64,000 bases of DNA from Nocardioides luteus (GTDB lineage Bacteria; Actinomycetota; Actinomycetes; Propionibacteriales; Nocardioidaceae): the NCBI RefSeq assembly GCF_000960475.2, contig NZ_JZDQ02000015.1:1-64000 (forward strand), given 5' to 3'. This document shows positions 16,868 through 24,679 of this stretch, one piece after another. The notes under the pieces are model-generated. The model was not told where the DNA came from. It saw only the letters and a list, made by a program, of their open reading frames with translations, and did no database searches. How positions within the stretch are numbered: the first letter of the stretch is position 1; each line of letters begins with the position of its first letter. Made by a program: the position numbers and the translations under genes.

Positions 16868-18190
16868 ATGGTCGCTGAAGGTCCGAGAATCGCCCGCCGC
16901 CGGCTGCTCGCCGCGGCAACGATCGGTGCGGCGGGAGCGCCGGTTCTCGCCGGAGCGGCCCGGGCCGAGCCGGGCCCGATCGCGCCACCGCCGGCCGGGG
17001 ACCGAGGTCGTCCGGTGACTCCCGGCGCCGACCGAGCCGCTGCCGACGACTGGTCGGTGCTGTCGGGCGAACGCGTCGGCGTCATCACCAACCCCACCGG
17101 CGTGCTGCGCAATCTCCGCAACATCGTCGACGAGATGCACGAGTCGGGGAGCGTGAGCATCGCCGGGGTGTTCGGTCCGGAGCACGGCTTCCGGGGCACG
17201 GCTCAGGCCGGCGGCTCGGAGGGCACCTTCGTCGACGAGCGCACCGGCCTGACCGTCTACGACGCCTACGGAGCGAACGTCGCGAAAATGCGCGAGCTGT
17301 TCACCACCGCGGGCGTCGAGACCGTCGTCTTCGACATCCAGGACGTCGGTGCCCGGTTCTACACCTACATCTGGACGATGTGGACGGCGATGCAGGCCGC
17401 CGTCGCGACCGGCACGCGCTTCGTCGTCCTTGACCGGCCCAACCCTGTCGGCGGAGTCGCCCGCGGACCGATGATGACCGCTGCGTACACCTCGGGCGTG
17501 GGCGCCCGCGAGATCGTCCAGCAGCACGGGATGTCGGTCGGCGAGCTGGCTCGCTTCTTCGACGGCGAGTTCCTCGAGGAGCACGCCGGTGGGCGGCTCG
17601 CTCAGCTCGACGTCGTCGAGGTCTCCGGGTGGCGGAGAACGACGTTGTACGCCGACACCGGCCTCGACTTCATCCTGCCGAGCCCCAACATGCCCACCCC
17701 CGACACCGCGCTCGCCTACCCCGGCACCTGCATGTTCGAGGGCACCAACCTCTCCGAGGGGCGCGGCACCACCAAGCCGTTCGAGCTGATCGGGGCGCCG
17801 TTCGTCGACCACCGCTGGGCCGCGGCGCTGGAGGAGGCGGGTCTGCCGGGAGTGACGTTCCGGGAGGCCTACTTCAACCCCTCGGTCAACAAGTTCGCCG
17901 GCCAGGTGTGCGGCGGGGTGCAGGTCACGATCCAGGACCGCGACCGTTTCGACCCGATCCGCACCGGTGTCGAGATGCTGGTCACGGCCACGTCGCTCTA
18001 CCCCGATTTCGCCTGGCGGCAGGACTCCTGGGACACCGCCCGGCCCTTCTGGATCGACAAGCTGACCGGCTCGACGAGGCTGCGTACGCAGATCGATGCC
18101 GGCGCCACCGGCGACGAGATCGAGGCCGCCTGGGCCGACGAGCTCGCCGAGTTCGACGCCCGCCGCCGGCCGTACCTGATCTACCGCTGA
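16868..18190 (+). CDS. Exo-beta-N-acetylmuramidase NamZ-like (DUF1343), Tat-exported
   Basis: A 440-residue protein of the DUF1343 family, whose characterised member NamZ removes terminal MurNAc from peptidoglycan fragments. Family blocks include GVFGPEHGFRGTAQAG, VVFDIQDVGARFYTYIWTMW, DRPNPVGG and CMFEGTNLSEGRGTTKPFEL. The N-terminus RIARRRLLAAATIGAAGAP is a twin-arginine-type signal, so export by Tat is likely. Role: cell-wall turnover or scavenging. A TAGCCT -10 box (16827-16832) and GGGAG before the ATG are visible. It is not clearly coupled to the ROK gene 85 bases upstream. Confidence 0.88.
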   Translation: MVAEGPRIARRRLLAAATIGAAGAPVLAGAARAEPGPIAPPPAGDRGRPVTPGADRAAADDWSVLSGERVGVITNPTGVLRNLRNIVDEMHESGSVSIAGVFGPEHGFRGTAQAGGSEGTFVDERTGLTVYDAYGANVAKMRELFTTAGVETVVFDIQDVGARFYTYIWTMWTAMQAAVATGTRFVVLDRPNPVGGVARGPMMTAAYTSGVGAREIVQQHGMSVGELARFFDGEFLEEHAGGRLAQLDVVEVSGWRRTTLYADTGLDFILPSPNMPTPDTALAYPGTCMFEGTNLSEGRGTTKPFELIGAPFVDHRWAAALEEAGLPGVTFREAYFNPSVNKFAGQVCGGVQVTIQDRDRFDPIRTGVEMLVTATSLYPDFAWRQDSWDTARPFWIDKLTGSTRLRTQIDAGATGDEIEAAWADELAEFDARRRPYLIYR

Positions 18191-18220
18191 GGTCGAAGGG
18201 TCCCTCCCGCGGCACAGGGT

Positions 18221-18255
18221 TCGACCGTTCGTCGCGGCAGATCGACCGTTCGTCG
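18221..18255. repeat. 14-bp direct repeats
   Basis: TCGACCGTTCGTCG occurs at 18221-18234 and 18242-18255, a 21-base period. They lie between namZ and the symporter operon. They could be regulator half-sites or part of an intergenic repeat. Confidence 0.5.
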
Positions 18256-18292
18256 TCGTGTGGGTCGATTTGGGCTGGACAGGGGTCACCAA

Positions 18293-18308
18293 TGTGACCA
18301 AGGTCACA
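18293..18308. promoter_or_regulatory. CRP/GlxR-type binding site
   Basis: TGTGACCAAGGTCACA fits the TGTGA-N6-TCACA consensus on both arms. An extra GGTCAC half-site lies at 18284-18289. The site is 38 bases before the DUF3311 start. In corynebacteria, monocarboxylate uptake genes are under GlxR (CRP-type) control, which fits this location. Confidence 0.65.
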
Positions 18309-18346
18309 TCGTCCCATCTCACTTCGACAGATCTCGGAGGTGACCC

Positions 18347-18601
18347 ATGCCGTCCTCGTCCAAGGGCTCGTGGATCCTCGTCGGGGTCCTCCTGGTCGCG
18401 GCAGCAGCACCGTGTCTCGCGGTGCCGCTGTACGCGAAGGAGGCCCCGACGCTCGCCGGATTCCCGTTCTACTTCTGGTTCCAGCTCGTCCTCATCCCCT
18501 GCTCGGTCCTGTTCACGACCATCGCCTACTTCGTCGCCAAGGCCGCGTTCCGGCGTGACCGTGACGCCGCCGGGCGCCCCTGGAAGGAGGCCGGCCAGTG
18601 A
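18347..18601 (+). CDS. DUF3311 small membrane protein, symporter partner
   Basis: An 84-residue protein with two TM segments (about 9-29 and 42-66) and a charged C-terminal tail. DUF3311 proteins are usually encoded directly before a sodium-solute symporter of the MctP/acetate type and are thought to be small subunits. GGAGG lies 6 bases before the ATG. The stop overlaps the symporter GTG by 4 bases. Confidence 0.85.
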   Translation: MPSSSKGSWILVGVLLVAAAAPCLAVPLYAKEAPTLAGFPFYFWFQLVLIPCSVLFTTIAYFVAKAAFRRDRDAAGRPWKEAGQ

Positions 18602-20238
18602 GCGCGGTGGCAGTCTCCGTCTTCGCCTTCCTCTTCCTGCTGGTCACGATCCTCGGCTTCTCCGCCGCGCGCTGGCGCAGGGCGAAGTCGATGGACAACC
18701 TCGACGAGTGGGGGCTGGGCGGCCGCGGGTTCGGTACGTTCGTGGCCTGGTTCCTCATCGGAGGCGACCTCTACACGGCGTACACGTTCATCGCGGTTCC
18801 CGCGACGCTGTTCGCCGGCTCGGCCGTCGGCTTCTTCGCGGTGCCCTACACGATCCTCGTCTACCCGATCATCTTCGCCTTCCTGCCGAAGCTGTGGTCG
18901 GTCTCGCACAAGCACGGGTTCGTCACCCCGGCCGACTTCGTCACCGGGCGCTACGGCTCGAAGTCGCTCGGTCTCGTGGTCGCGCTCACCGGTCTGCTCG
19001 CCACCATGCCCTACATCGCGCTGCAGCTGGTGGGCATGGAGGTCGTGCTCGAGGTGATGGGCCTGCAGAGCGACTCCTCGAACTGGTTCATCCGTGATCT
19101 GCCGCTCTTCATCGCGTTCGCGGTGCTGGCCGCCTACACGTACTCCTCCGGGTTGCGGGCGCCCGCGCTGATCGCGTTCGTGAAGGACTCGCTGATCTAC
19201 ATCGTGATCATCGTGGCGATCATCTACATCCCCTCGCAGCTCGGTGGCTGGGGCAACATCTTCGACGCGGTGCAGAACGGCTTCGACACCTTCAACAGCG
19301 AGAACGCCGACGCGATCGCCGCCGGCGATGCCGCGCCGAAGGCGCTGTTCCCGGCTGCCGCCGCGGGTCAGTGGGCCTACGCCTCCCTGGCGCTCGGTTC
19401 GGCGCTGGCGCTGTTCATGTACCCGCACTCGATCACCGGTGTCCTCTCCACGCGCAGCCGCACCGTGATCCGCCGCAACGCGGCGCTGCTGCCGGCGTAC
19501 TCGTTCCTGCTGGGACTCCTGGCGCTGCTCGGCTTCGTCGCTCTCGCGGCGGGAGTGATGGTCGGTGACCCGCCGAACCCGCAGCTGGCGATCCCGCAGC
19601 TCTTCGAGGACCAGTTCCCGGCGTGGTTCGCGGGCGTCGCGTACGCGGCGGTCATCATCGGGGCCCTCGTGCCGGCGGCGATCATGTCGATCGCGGCCGC
19701 GAACCTGTGGACGCGCAACATCTACAAGGCCTACCTCAAGCCCGACGCCACCCCGCAGGACGAGGCCAGGCAGGCCAAGATCGTGTCCCTGATCGTGAAG
19801 TTCGGGGCACTGCTCTTCGTGCTGGCGCTGTCGAAGTCGTACGCCATCAACCTGCAGCTGCTCGGTGGCGTCTGGATCCTGCAGACGCTGCCCGCGATCG
19901 TCGTCGGGCTCTACACCCGGTGGTTCCACCGCTGGGCGGTCCTGGCCGGCTGGGCGGTCGGGATGGCGTACGGGACGATCGTCGCGTACGGGGTCTCCTC
20001 GCCCACCCAGGAGCACTTCGGTGGACCACTGGCGCCGTTCCCGGGTACGGAGACGCCGATCTACATCGCGCTCACCGCGTTCCTGCTCAACCTGATCGTG
20101 GTCGTCGTGCTGACCCCGATCCTGAGGGCGCTCAACGTGCCGGACGGGGAGGACGCGACCTCGCCCGAGGACTACTCGGTCGACGCCGGCGACGAGGGTG
20201 TCGTCGAGGAGCTGAGCTCGACGACGGAGGTGCGCTGA
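18598..20238 (+). CDS. Sodium:solute symporter, monocarboxylate (MctP-like)
   Basis: A 546-residue polytopic symporter with about 13 TM segments. The N-terminal DEWGLGGRGFGTFVAWFLIG (about 33-52) is the SSS motif for this branch. The pairing with DUF3311 suggests uptake of pyruvate, lactate, acetate or similar monocarboxylates with Na+ or H+. The C-terminal tail is acidic. The GTG start overlaps the upstream stop, so the two genes are coupled. A CRP-type site precedes the operon and a strong terminator follows it. Confidence 0.88.
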   Translation: MSAVAVSVFAFLFLLVTILGFSAARWRRAKSMDNLDEWGLGGRGFGTFVAWFLIGGDLYTAYTFIAVPATLFAGSAVGFFAVPYTILVYPIIFAFLPKLWSVSHKHGFVTPADFVTGRYGSKSLGLVVALTGLLATMPYIALQLVGMEVVLEVMGLQSDSSNWFIRDLPLFIAFAVLAAYTYSSGLRAPALIAFVKDSLIYIVIIVAIIYIPSQLGGWGNIFDAVQNGFDTFNSENADAIAAGDAAPKALFPAAAAGQWAYASLALGSALALFMYPHSITGVLSTRSRTVIRRNAALLPAYSFLLGLLALLGFVALAAGVMVGDPPNPQLAIPQLFEDQFPAWFAGVAYAAVIIGALVPAAIMSIAAANLWTRNIYKAYLKPDATPQDEARQAKIVSLIVKFGALLFVLALSKSYAINLQLLGGVWILQTLPAIVVGLYTRWFHRWAVLAGWAVGMAYGTIVAYGVSSPTQEHFGGPLAPFPGTETPIYIALTAFLLNLIVVVVLTPILRALNVPDGEDATSPEDYSVDAGDEGVVEELSSTTEVR

Positions 20239-20257
20239 GGTCGATCGATCCTGAGAC

Positions 20258-20300
20258 AAAGTCCCGCAAACACGCCTCAACTGCGTGTTTGCGGGACTTT
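20258..20300 (+). terminator. Strong intrinsic terminator
   Basis: A perfect 18-bp stem (20258-20275 with 20283-20300) with a 7-nt loop is followed by TTTTCCTTATTTT. It is a textbook Rho-independent terminator for the symporter operon. Confidence 0.9.
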
Positions 20301-20617
20301 TTCCTTATTTTCAGAGGAACCGCAACGTCATACCGTCGACGTACGTAACAAGTGTTGAAGGTCTGATTCGGGCCGATCTCGGGAGTGTCGATGTTGGACA
20401 AAGAGACTGTGATGGTCTCGGCGAGCAGTCGAGACGACGGCGTACGCCGCGCCGTGACGGCTCGTCATGTCCGACCTGCGACGAAGATCGAGCGTGATGA
20501 TGAGCAGCGGATCCACGCAGACGATTGGACGCCGGGGGGCGTCGCCTGTGTGGATCTACCACCGGACGTGAGGCTGGCGAAGTCCATCGAGACTGCCGAT
20601 CCGTCCGGTCCGATGGG
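20301..20617. other. Gene-free stretch
   Basis: About 320 bases after the symporter terminator. Open frames here have mixed third-base composition, no ribosome binding site and no family resemblance. I see no gene. The right end leads into the structured leader at 20618, so a promoter for that leader should lie in this stretch; no clear -35/-10 pair was found. Confidence 0.6.
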
Positions 20618-20794
20618 TGGGGCTATGAGCGTGACCAGGACTGCGCTCGCCCCATTCGGCGGGACCCCGCTGGTGCCAGCCGCGATCCCCGTGCGCTCGG
20701 GCGCCGGGTGCAGGCGCCGACGGGGTCCCGCATTCCCACCACTCCGGGATCCCTCTGCCTAGAGGGGCGCGGAGTCCTGCGGCCGAACGGCCGC
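20618..20794 (+). ncRNA. Structured leader RNA, possible cis-regulator
   Basis: Four consecutive helices lie before the secreted-protein gene. P1: TGGGGC plus GAGCG (20618-20631, 3-nt bulge) with CGCTCGCCCCA (20644-20654). P2: GCGGGACCCCG (20659-20669) with CGGGGTCCCGC (20721-20731), enclosing about 50 bases. P3: CCCTCT (20751-20756) with AGAGGG (20761-20766). P4: GCGGCCG (20779-20785) with CGGCCGC (20788-20794). The start follows 25 bases later. I could not match it to c-di-AMP (ydaO), cobalamin or other known riboswitch cores. Confidence 0.4.
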
Positions 20795-20818
20795 GCAACC
20801 TCACATCAGGAGAACGCG

Positions 20819-21322
20819 ATGAACTCGAAGCTACTCGGGGGACTTCGGCGAACGGTGGCGGTGACCCTCGTGGCAGGTGGCTTGGTGGTCGCCGGTGCTG
20901 CGGTCGCCTGCGCCGACTCGCAGTCCGTTGAGCCGGACGACACCGGAGCCGCCTCGGTGGCCCGGCAGCCGATCAAGGAACCGGATCGCGGACCCGTGGG
21001 TCCGGTCACGGTGTCGGGCGAACAGGCCGGCAACGATGCGGCGGTCACGGTGACGACCGATGGGACGACGGTCGTGGTCAGTGGCCGTGCGCACGTCGAG
21101 TCCCCGGTCGACAATGCGACCGGTGGCGGTGTGGTCCACCACGACAACGACGCCCGGCCCCCGCTGCCCGGCGGGCGCGGTGTCGATCTCGACACGGACC
21201 AGGTCGGCTTCGCCGGGGGAGTCACGGGCGACTCGTCGTCCGCCGACGTCGTCGGCACCGCCCGAGTAGGGGTGCAGAAGTACTACTACGTCACGGACGC
21301 CGCGGGGTCTGACGTGCCCTGA
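20819..21322 (+). CDS. Small secreted protein of unknown function
   Basis: A 167-residue protein. Residues 1-31 form a signal peptide (RR, then TVAVTLVAGGLVVAGAAVA, cleavage near ACA-DS). The mature part is rich in Val, Gly, Asp and Thr and has a VTVTTDGTTVVVSGRAHV beta stretch near residue 82. No family recognised. AGGAG 6 bases before the ATG is a good ribosome binding site. It is monocistronic: a structured leader precedes it and a terminator follows. Confidence 0.75.
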   Translation: MNSKLLGGLRRTVAVTLVAGGLVVAGAAVACADSQSVEPDDTGAASVARQPIKEPDRGPVGPVTVSGEQAGNDAAVTVTTDGTTVVVSGRAHVESPVDNATGGGVVHHDNDARPPLPGGRGVDLDTDQVGFAGGVTGDSSSADVVGTARVGVQKYYYVTDAAGSDVP

Positions 21323-21344
21323 GCGATGCGTGCGTGAGATGCGT

Positions 21345-21377
21345 CGGGGCCACCGGGAGAATCTCCCGGTGGCCCCG
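21345..21377 (+). terminator. Terminator hairpin after the secreted-protein gene
   Basis: A perfect 16-bp stem (21345-21360 with 21362-21377, innermost bases forming the loop) is followed by TTC. A second perfect palindrome at 21387-21406 probably terminates the convergent YceI gene. Confidence 0.8.
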
Positions 21378-21386
21378 TTCACGTCC

Positions 21387-21406
21387 GACCGGCGCTAGCG
21401 CCGGTC
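21387..21406 (-). terminator. Palindrome after YceI gene
   Basis: GACCGGCGCTAGCGCCGGTC is a perfect 20-base palindrome 5 bases beyond the YceI stop, placed as a terminator for the minus strand. Confidence 0.55.
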
Positions 21407-21411
21407 GAGGC

Positions 21412-22020
21412 TCAGGCCTCGACGGTCTTGATCGCGGAGATGTCGAACTCGAGCTTGATCTTCTCGGAGACGAGCACGCCGCCGGTCTCGAGCGCGGCGT
21501 TGAAGGAGAGACCCCAGTCGGTGCGGTTGATCGCGACCGCGCCCTCGAAGCCGACGCGGGTGTTGCCGAACGGGTCCTTGGCGGAGCCGGTCTGCTCGAA
21601 CGGGACGGTGACCGACTTGGTGGTGCCCTTGATGGTCAGGTCACCGGTGATGTTCCAGGTCTCGCCGTCGAACTCGACCTCGGTCGACTCGAAGGTGATG
21701 TTGGGGTGGGCCTCGTTCTCGAAGAAGTCACCCGAGAGCAGGTGGGCGTCGCGGTCGGCGTTGCCGGTGTCGACCGAGTCGGCCTTGATCGTGAGCGAGA
21801 CCTTGGACTTGCCGGGCTCGGCGGTGTCGATCGTCGCGGTGCCCTCGAACTCCTTGAAGGAGCCGCGGACAGTGGTCACCATCGCGTGGCGGGCCGAGAA
21901 GCCCAGGCGGGTGTGGGCGACGTCGAGGGTGTAGTCACCCGAGATGTCCTCGATGGCGGCGGTCGGGGTGTCGAAGTCGGTGGCGGCGGGGGCCGTGTCC
22001 TTCTTGCTGAAAATGCCCAT
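21412..22020 (-). CDS. YceI-family lipocalin-like protein
   Basis: A 202-residue YceI-domain protein. DISGDYTLDVAHTRLGFSAR (about 25-44) is the family start motif, and the rest forms the lipocalin-like barrel that binds polyisoprenoid or other amphiphilic chains in known structures. The first 20 residues (GIFSKKDTAPAATDFDTPTA) are not a signal peptide, so this copy is probably cytoplasmic. ATG 22020 is chosen because AGGAG lies 10 bases upstream. An in-frame ATG at 22065 has no such site. Physiological role unknown. Confidence 0.88.
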   Translation of the reverse strand: MGIFSKKDTAPAATDFDTPTAAIEDISGDYTLDVAHTRLGFSARHAMVTTVRGSFKEFEGTATIDTAEPGKSKVSLTIKADSVDTGNADRDAHLLSGDFFENEAHPNITFESTEVEFDGETWNITGDLTIKGTTKSVTVPFEQTGSAKDPFGNTRVGFEGAVAINRTDWGLSFNAALETGGVLVSEKIKLEFDISAIKTVEA

Positions 22021-22159
22021 GGCGGGTGTGCTCCTGGAAGAATTGGTTGAAACTGCAAGCATCATAACGGGGGAATCTCGCCCAATGTTCCCGCTCTCGC
22101 CGGTGTTTCTGGCGAGGGCCGAAGATTGGTTGCAGTGACAACGCTATCCCTAAACGCAT

Positions 22160-22190
22160 GAGGCCCGCTCCCCTGTCGGGAGCGGGCCTC
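22160..22190 (-). terminator. Terminator hairpin of the 43-residue gene
   Basis: A perfect 13-bp stem (22160-22172 with 22178-22190) closes a 5-nt loop. It lies 18 bases downstream of the small minus-strand gene and upstream of yceI. Confidence 0.7.
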
Positions 22191-22208
22191 AGAAGTGTTG
22201 AGCGGTTG

Positions 22209-22340
22209 TCAGGCAGCGTGACGCGTGGTCGCGGGTGCACTTACTTCGACCCAGCGGGCCTCCATGTGCTTACGGCCGCGGCGGTCGACGACGGGGAGCC
22301 AGCGGAGCTCGAGCCTGCTAGTCACTTCATTTCCCTTCAT
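22209..22340 (-). CDS. 43-residue conserved-type small protein
   Basis: A 43-residue reading frame: MKGNEVTSRLELRWLPVVD, then RRGRKHMEARWVEVSAP and a short Ala/Thr tail. A perfect AGGAGG lies 6 bases before the ATG, and a hairpin terminator follows the stop. The LELRWLPVVD...MEARW pattern resembles short actinobacterial proteins I recall only loosely, so no function is assigned. It may be overlooked in routine annotation because of its size. Confidence 0.65.
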   Translation of the reverse strand: MKGNEVTSRLELRWLPVVDRRGRKHMEARWVEVSAPATTRHAA

Positions 22341-22490
22341 CAGACACCTCCTGTTCACCTTGTGTTCATCTAAGGTACCGCACCCCCACTCTCGTGTCCA
22401 AGTAGTTGGCCAGATGGCGCGGTGTGCCCCACTTGAGGAGCCGGAAAGGCACGCCAGGTGCATGCCGTGCCCCACTTTGCGGCCATGTGG

Positions 22491-22521
22491 CAAGTCCTGC
22501 CCGAAATCGGGCAGAAACTTG
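22491..22521 (+). promoter_or_regulatory. Hairpin in the leader of the glmS operon
   Basis: CTGCCCGA (22497-22504) pairs with TCGGGCAG (22507-22514), and CAAGT (22491-22495) with ACTTG (22517-22521). It lies 35 bases before the 89-residue gene. GTGCCCCACTT occurs twice upstream (22424-22434 and 22467-22477). The role is unknown: attenuator, operator or RNA-protein site are all possible. Confidence 0.35.
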
Positions 22522-22555
22522 AGTCTCGTCCTGCGCGTGCCTCACAGTGGGTGGC

Positions 22556-22819
22556 GTGAATGCGGAGCAAGCGCTGATCGACCACCTGGTCGCCACCACC
22601 GGGCTCCCGCCCACGGAGGCGGGGAGGGTGATCGAGGACGTGGTGGCGTACTTCGACGAACCGGTCGAGGCCTACGTACGTCGCCGGCACTCACAGCTGA
22701 AGACCTACGGCGCGAAGAACGACGCGATCTTCGCGCAGCTCGCCGAGGAGCTTCGGGCGCGAGTCGTTGCCGCGCCGCGGCTGACCGAGCGCCAGCTGCG
22801 ACGGCTCATCTACGGATAG
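22556..22819 (+). CDS. Short protein upstream of glmS, function unknown
   Basis: About 87 residues, helical and charged, with no TM segment or signal. The sequence NAEQALIDHLVATTGLPPTE resembles a small HTH-like or adaptor fold, but I recognise no family. It lies 14 bases before glmS and is very probably co-transcribed. The start is unsure: GTG 22556 and GTG 22547 are in frame and neither has a clear ribosome binding site. Confidence 0.7.
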   Translation: MNAEQALIDHLVATTGLPPTEAGRVIEDVVAYFDEPVEAYVRRRHSQLKTYGAKNDAIFAQLAEELRARVVAAPRLTERQLRRLIYG

Positions 22820-22833
22820 GACGGACAGGACAC

Positions 22834-24657
22834 ATGTGCGGAATCGTCGGCTACATCGGGCCCCAGCAGGCTGCGGGCCTGCTCACCGAGGGGTTGGCCC
22901 GGCTGGAGCATCGCGGCTACGACTCGGCGGGCGTCGCGGTGCTGGGCAGCAGGCTCCAGGTGGTGAAGAAGGCCGGCCGCGTACGCGATCTGGTGGATGC
23001 GCTGCCGAAGCGGTTCGCCGGCAAGGTCGGCATCGGCCACACCCGGTGGGCGACGCACGGTCCGGCGAACGACACCAACGCCCACCCGCACGCCTCCGCC
23101 GACGGCCGGGTCGCGGTCGTCCACAACGGGATCGTCGACAACGCCGCCTCGCTGCGGGAGCGGCTGACCGAGGCGGGCGTCGAGCTGGTCAGTGACACCG
23201 ACACCGAGGTCTTCGCCCACCTCATCGGTCTGTCGACCGCGGACACGCTGGAGGCCAAGGTGGTCGACGCGCTCTCCCAGGTCGAGGGCACCTGGGGTCT
23301 CGCCGTCGTGCACGCCGACTTCCCCGACCGCATGGTGGTGGCCCGCAACGGCTCCCCGCTGATCGTCGGGGTCGGCGACGGCGAGATGTACGTCGCCTCG
23401 GACCTGGCCGCGATCGTGCGCCACACCACCACCGTCGCCCACCTCGACGACGGCGAGCTGGCGACCGTCACCGCGACCGGCTTCACGACCTTCCGCCAGG
23501 ACCTGACGACGACCACCACGACGGCCCGCGAGGTCGACGTGGACCCGTCGGCGTACGAGTACGGCGAGCTCGCCGACGAGCCGCGGATGTTCACCGAGAT
23601 CCTCGAGCAGCCGTCCTCGGTCGAGCGGGCGCTGCGCGGACGGCTCGACGAGCGGTTCGGCACTGCGCACCTCGGCGGGCTCAACCTCGACCCGCGCGAG
23701 CTGCGCGCGATCCGGAGGGTGAAGATCCTCGGCTGCGGCTCCGCCTACTACGTCGGCCAGATGGGCGCAGGGCTGATCGAGGAGCTGGCCCGGATCCCGG
23801 CCGACGCCGAGGCGGCCTCGGAGTTCCGCTACCGCAACCCGATCATCGAGCCCGACACGCTCTACGTCGTCGTCTCCCAGTCCGGCGAGACGATCGACAC
23901 CCTGCTCGCCGTCCAGGAGATCAAGCGCAAGGGCGGCCGGGTGCTGGGCGTCGTCAACGTCGTCGGCTCGGCGATCGCCCGCGCCGTCGACGGCGGGATC
24001 TACCTGCACGCCGGCCCGGAGATCGCGGTCGCCTCGACCAAGGCGCTGACCAACATGTACGTCGCGTTCTCCCTGCTGGCGCTCCAGCTCGGTCGTGTCC
24101 GCGACCTCTCGATCGCCGACGGGAAGCGGCTCATCGCCGGCCTGCAGGCGCTGCCCAGGCAGATCGAGGAGATCCTCAAGGGCGAGTCCCACCTCGAGGA
24201 GGTTGCGGCGCGCCTGGCCGAGGCCGAGTCGATGTTCTTCGTCGGCCGTGTACGCGGCTACCCGGTCGCGCGCGAGGGTGCTCAGAAGCTGAAGGAGATC
24301 TCCTACCGGCACGCCGAGGCCTACCAGACCTCCGAGCTCAAGCACGGCCCGCTCGCGCTCATCTCCGAGTCGGTGCCGACCGTGGCGATCGTGCCCCAGG
24401 ACGAGCTCACCGACCGCAACGTCGCGGCCCTGCACGAGATCAGCGCCCGCCGCGGGCCGCTGGTCGTCGTCACCCACGCCGACGTCGACCTCGGCGAGCT
24501 CGACGCACTGCGGGTGGACGTACCGAAGAACGAGGTCGAGCTCGACCCGATCCTGCTGACCATCCCGCTCCAGCTGATCGCCTTCCATGCCGCCAAGGCG
24601 CTCGGTCACGACGTCGACAAGCCGCGCAACCTCGCAAAATCGGTAACCGTTGAGTAG
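22834..24657 (+). CDS. glmS: Glutamine-fructose-6-phosphate aminotransferase
   Basis: A 607-residue GlmS, making glucosamine-6-phosphate for peptidoglycan and mycothiol precursors. The N-terminal glutaminase starts CGIVGYIG, with Cys2 as nucleophile, followed by LEHRGYDSAG and GHTRWATHG. Two SIS isomerase domains follow (CGSAYYVG; SQSGETIDTL; then VGRVRGYPVAREGAQKLKE). It ends in the typical PRNLAKSVTVE. Length is standard. No glmS ribozyme was found upstream, as expected outside Firmicutes. The end overlaps nothing but is followed at once by the MOSC gene. Confidence 0.96.
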   Translation: MCGIVGYIGPQQAAGLLTEGLARLEHRGYDSAGVAVLGSRLQVVKKAGRVRDLVDALPKRFAGKVGIGHTRWATHGPANDTNAHPHASADGRVAVVHNGIVDNAASLRERLTEAGVELVSDTDTEVFAHLIGLSTADTLEAKVVDALSQVEGTWGLAVVHADFPDRMVVARNGSPLIVGVGDGEMYVASDLAAIVRHTTTVAHLDDGELATVTATGFTTFRQDLTTTTTTAREVDVDPSAYEYGELADEPRMFTEILEQPSSVERALRGRLDERFGTAHLGGLNLDPRELRAIRRVKILGCGSAYYVGQMGAGLIEELARIPADAEAASEFRYRNPIIEPDTLYVVVSQSGETIDTLLAVQEIKRKGGRVLGVVNVVGSAIARAVDGGIYLHAGPEIAVASTKALTNMYVAFSLLALQLGRVRDLSIADGKRLIAGLQALPRQIEEILKGESHLEEVAARLAEAESMFFVGRVRGYPVAREGAQKLKEISYRHAEAYQTSELKHGPLALISESVPTVAIVPQDELTDRNVAALHEISARRGPLVVVTHADVDLGELDALRVDVPKNEVELDPILLTIPLQLIAFHAAKALGHDVDKPRNLAKSVTVE

Positions 24658-24679
24658 CCGGGAGCGGTTGAATCGGCCC

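Noticed and set aside
20385..20762. 125-codon frame between the symporter and the secreted-protein gene
   Set aside because: Mixed third-base composition, no ribosome binding site, no family resemblance, and it runs through the structured leader.
20618..20794. Known riboswitch (c-di-AMP ydaO or cobalamin type) in the leader
   Set aside because: The conserved cores of these classes could not be found. Kept only as an unassigned structured leader.
22345..22833. glmS ribozyme
   Set aside because: No glmS ribozyme core is visible, and this ribozyme is essentially confined to Firmicutes and relatives.
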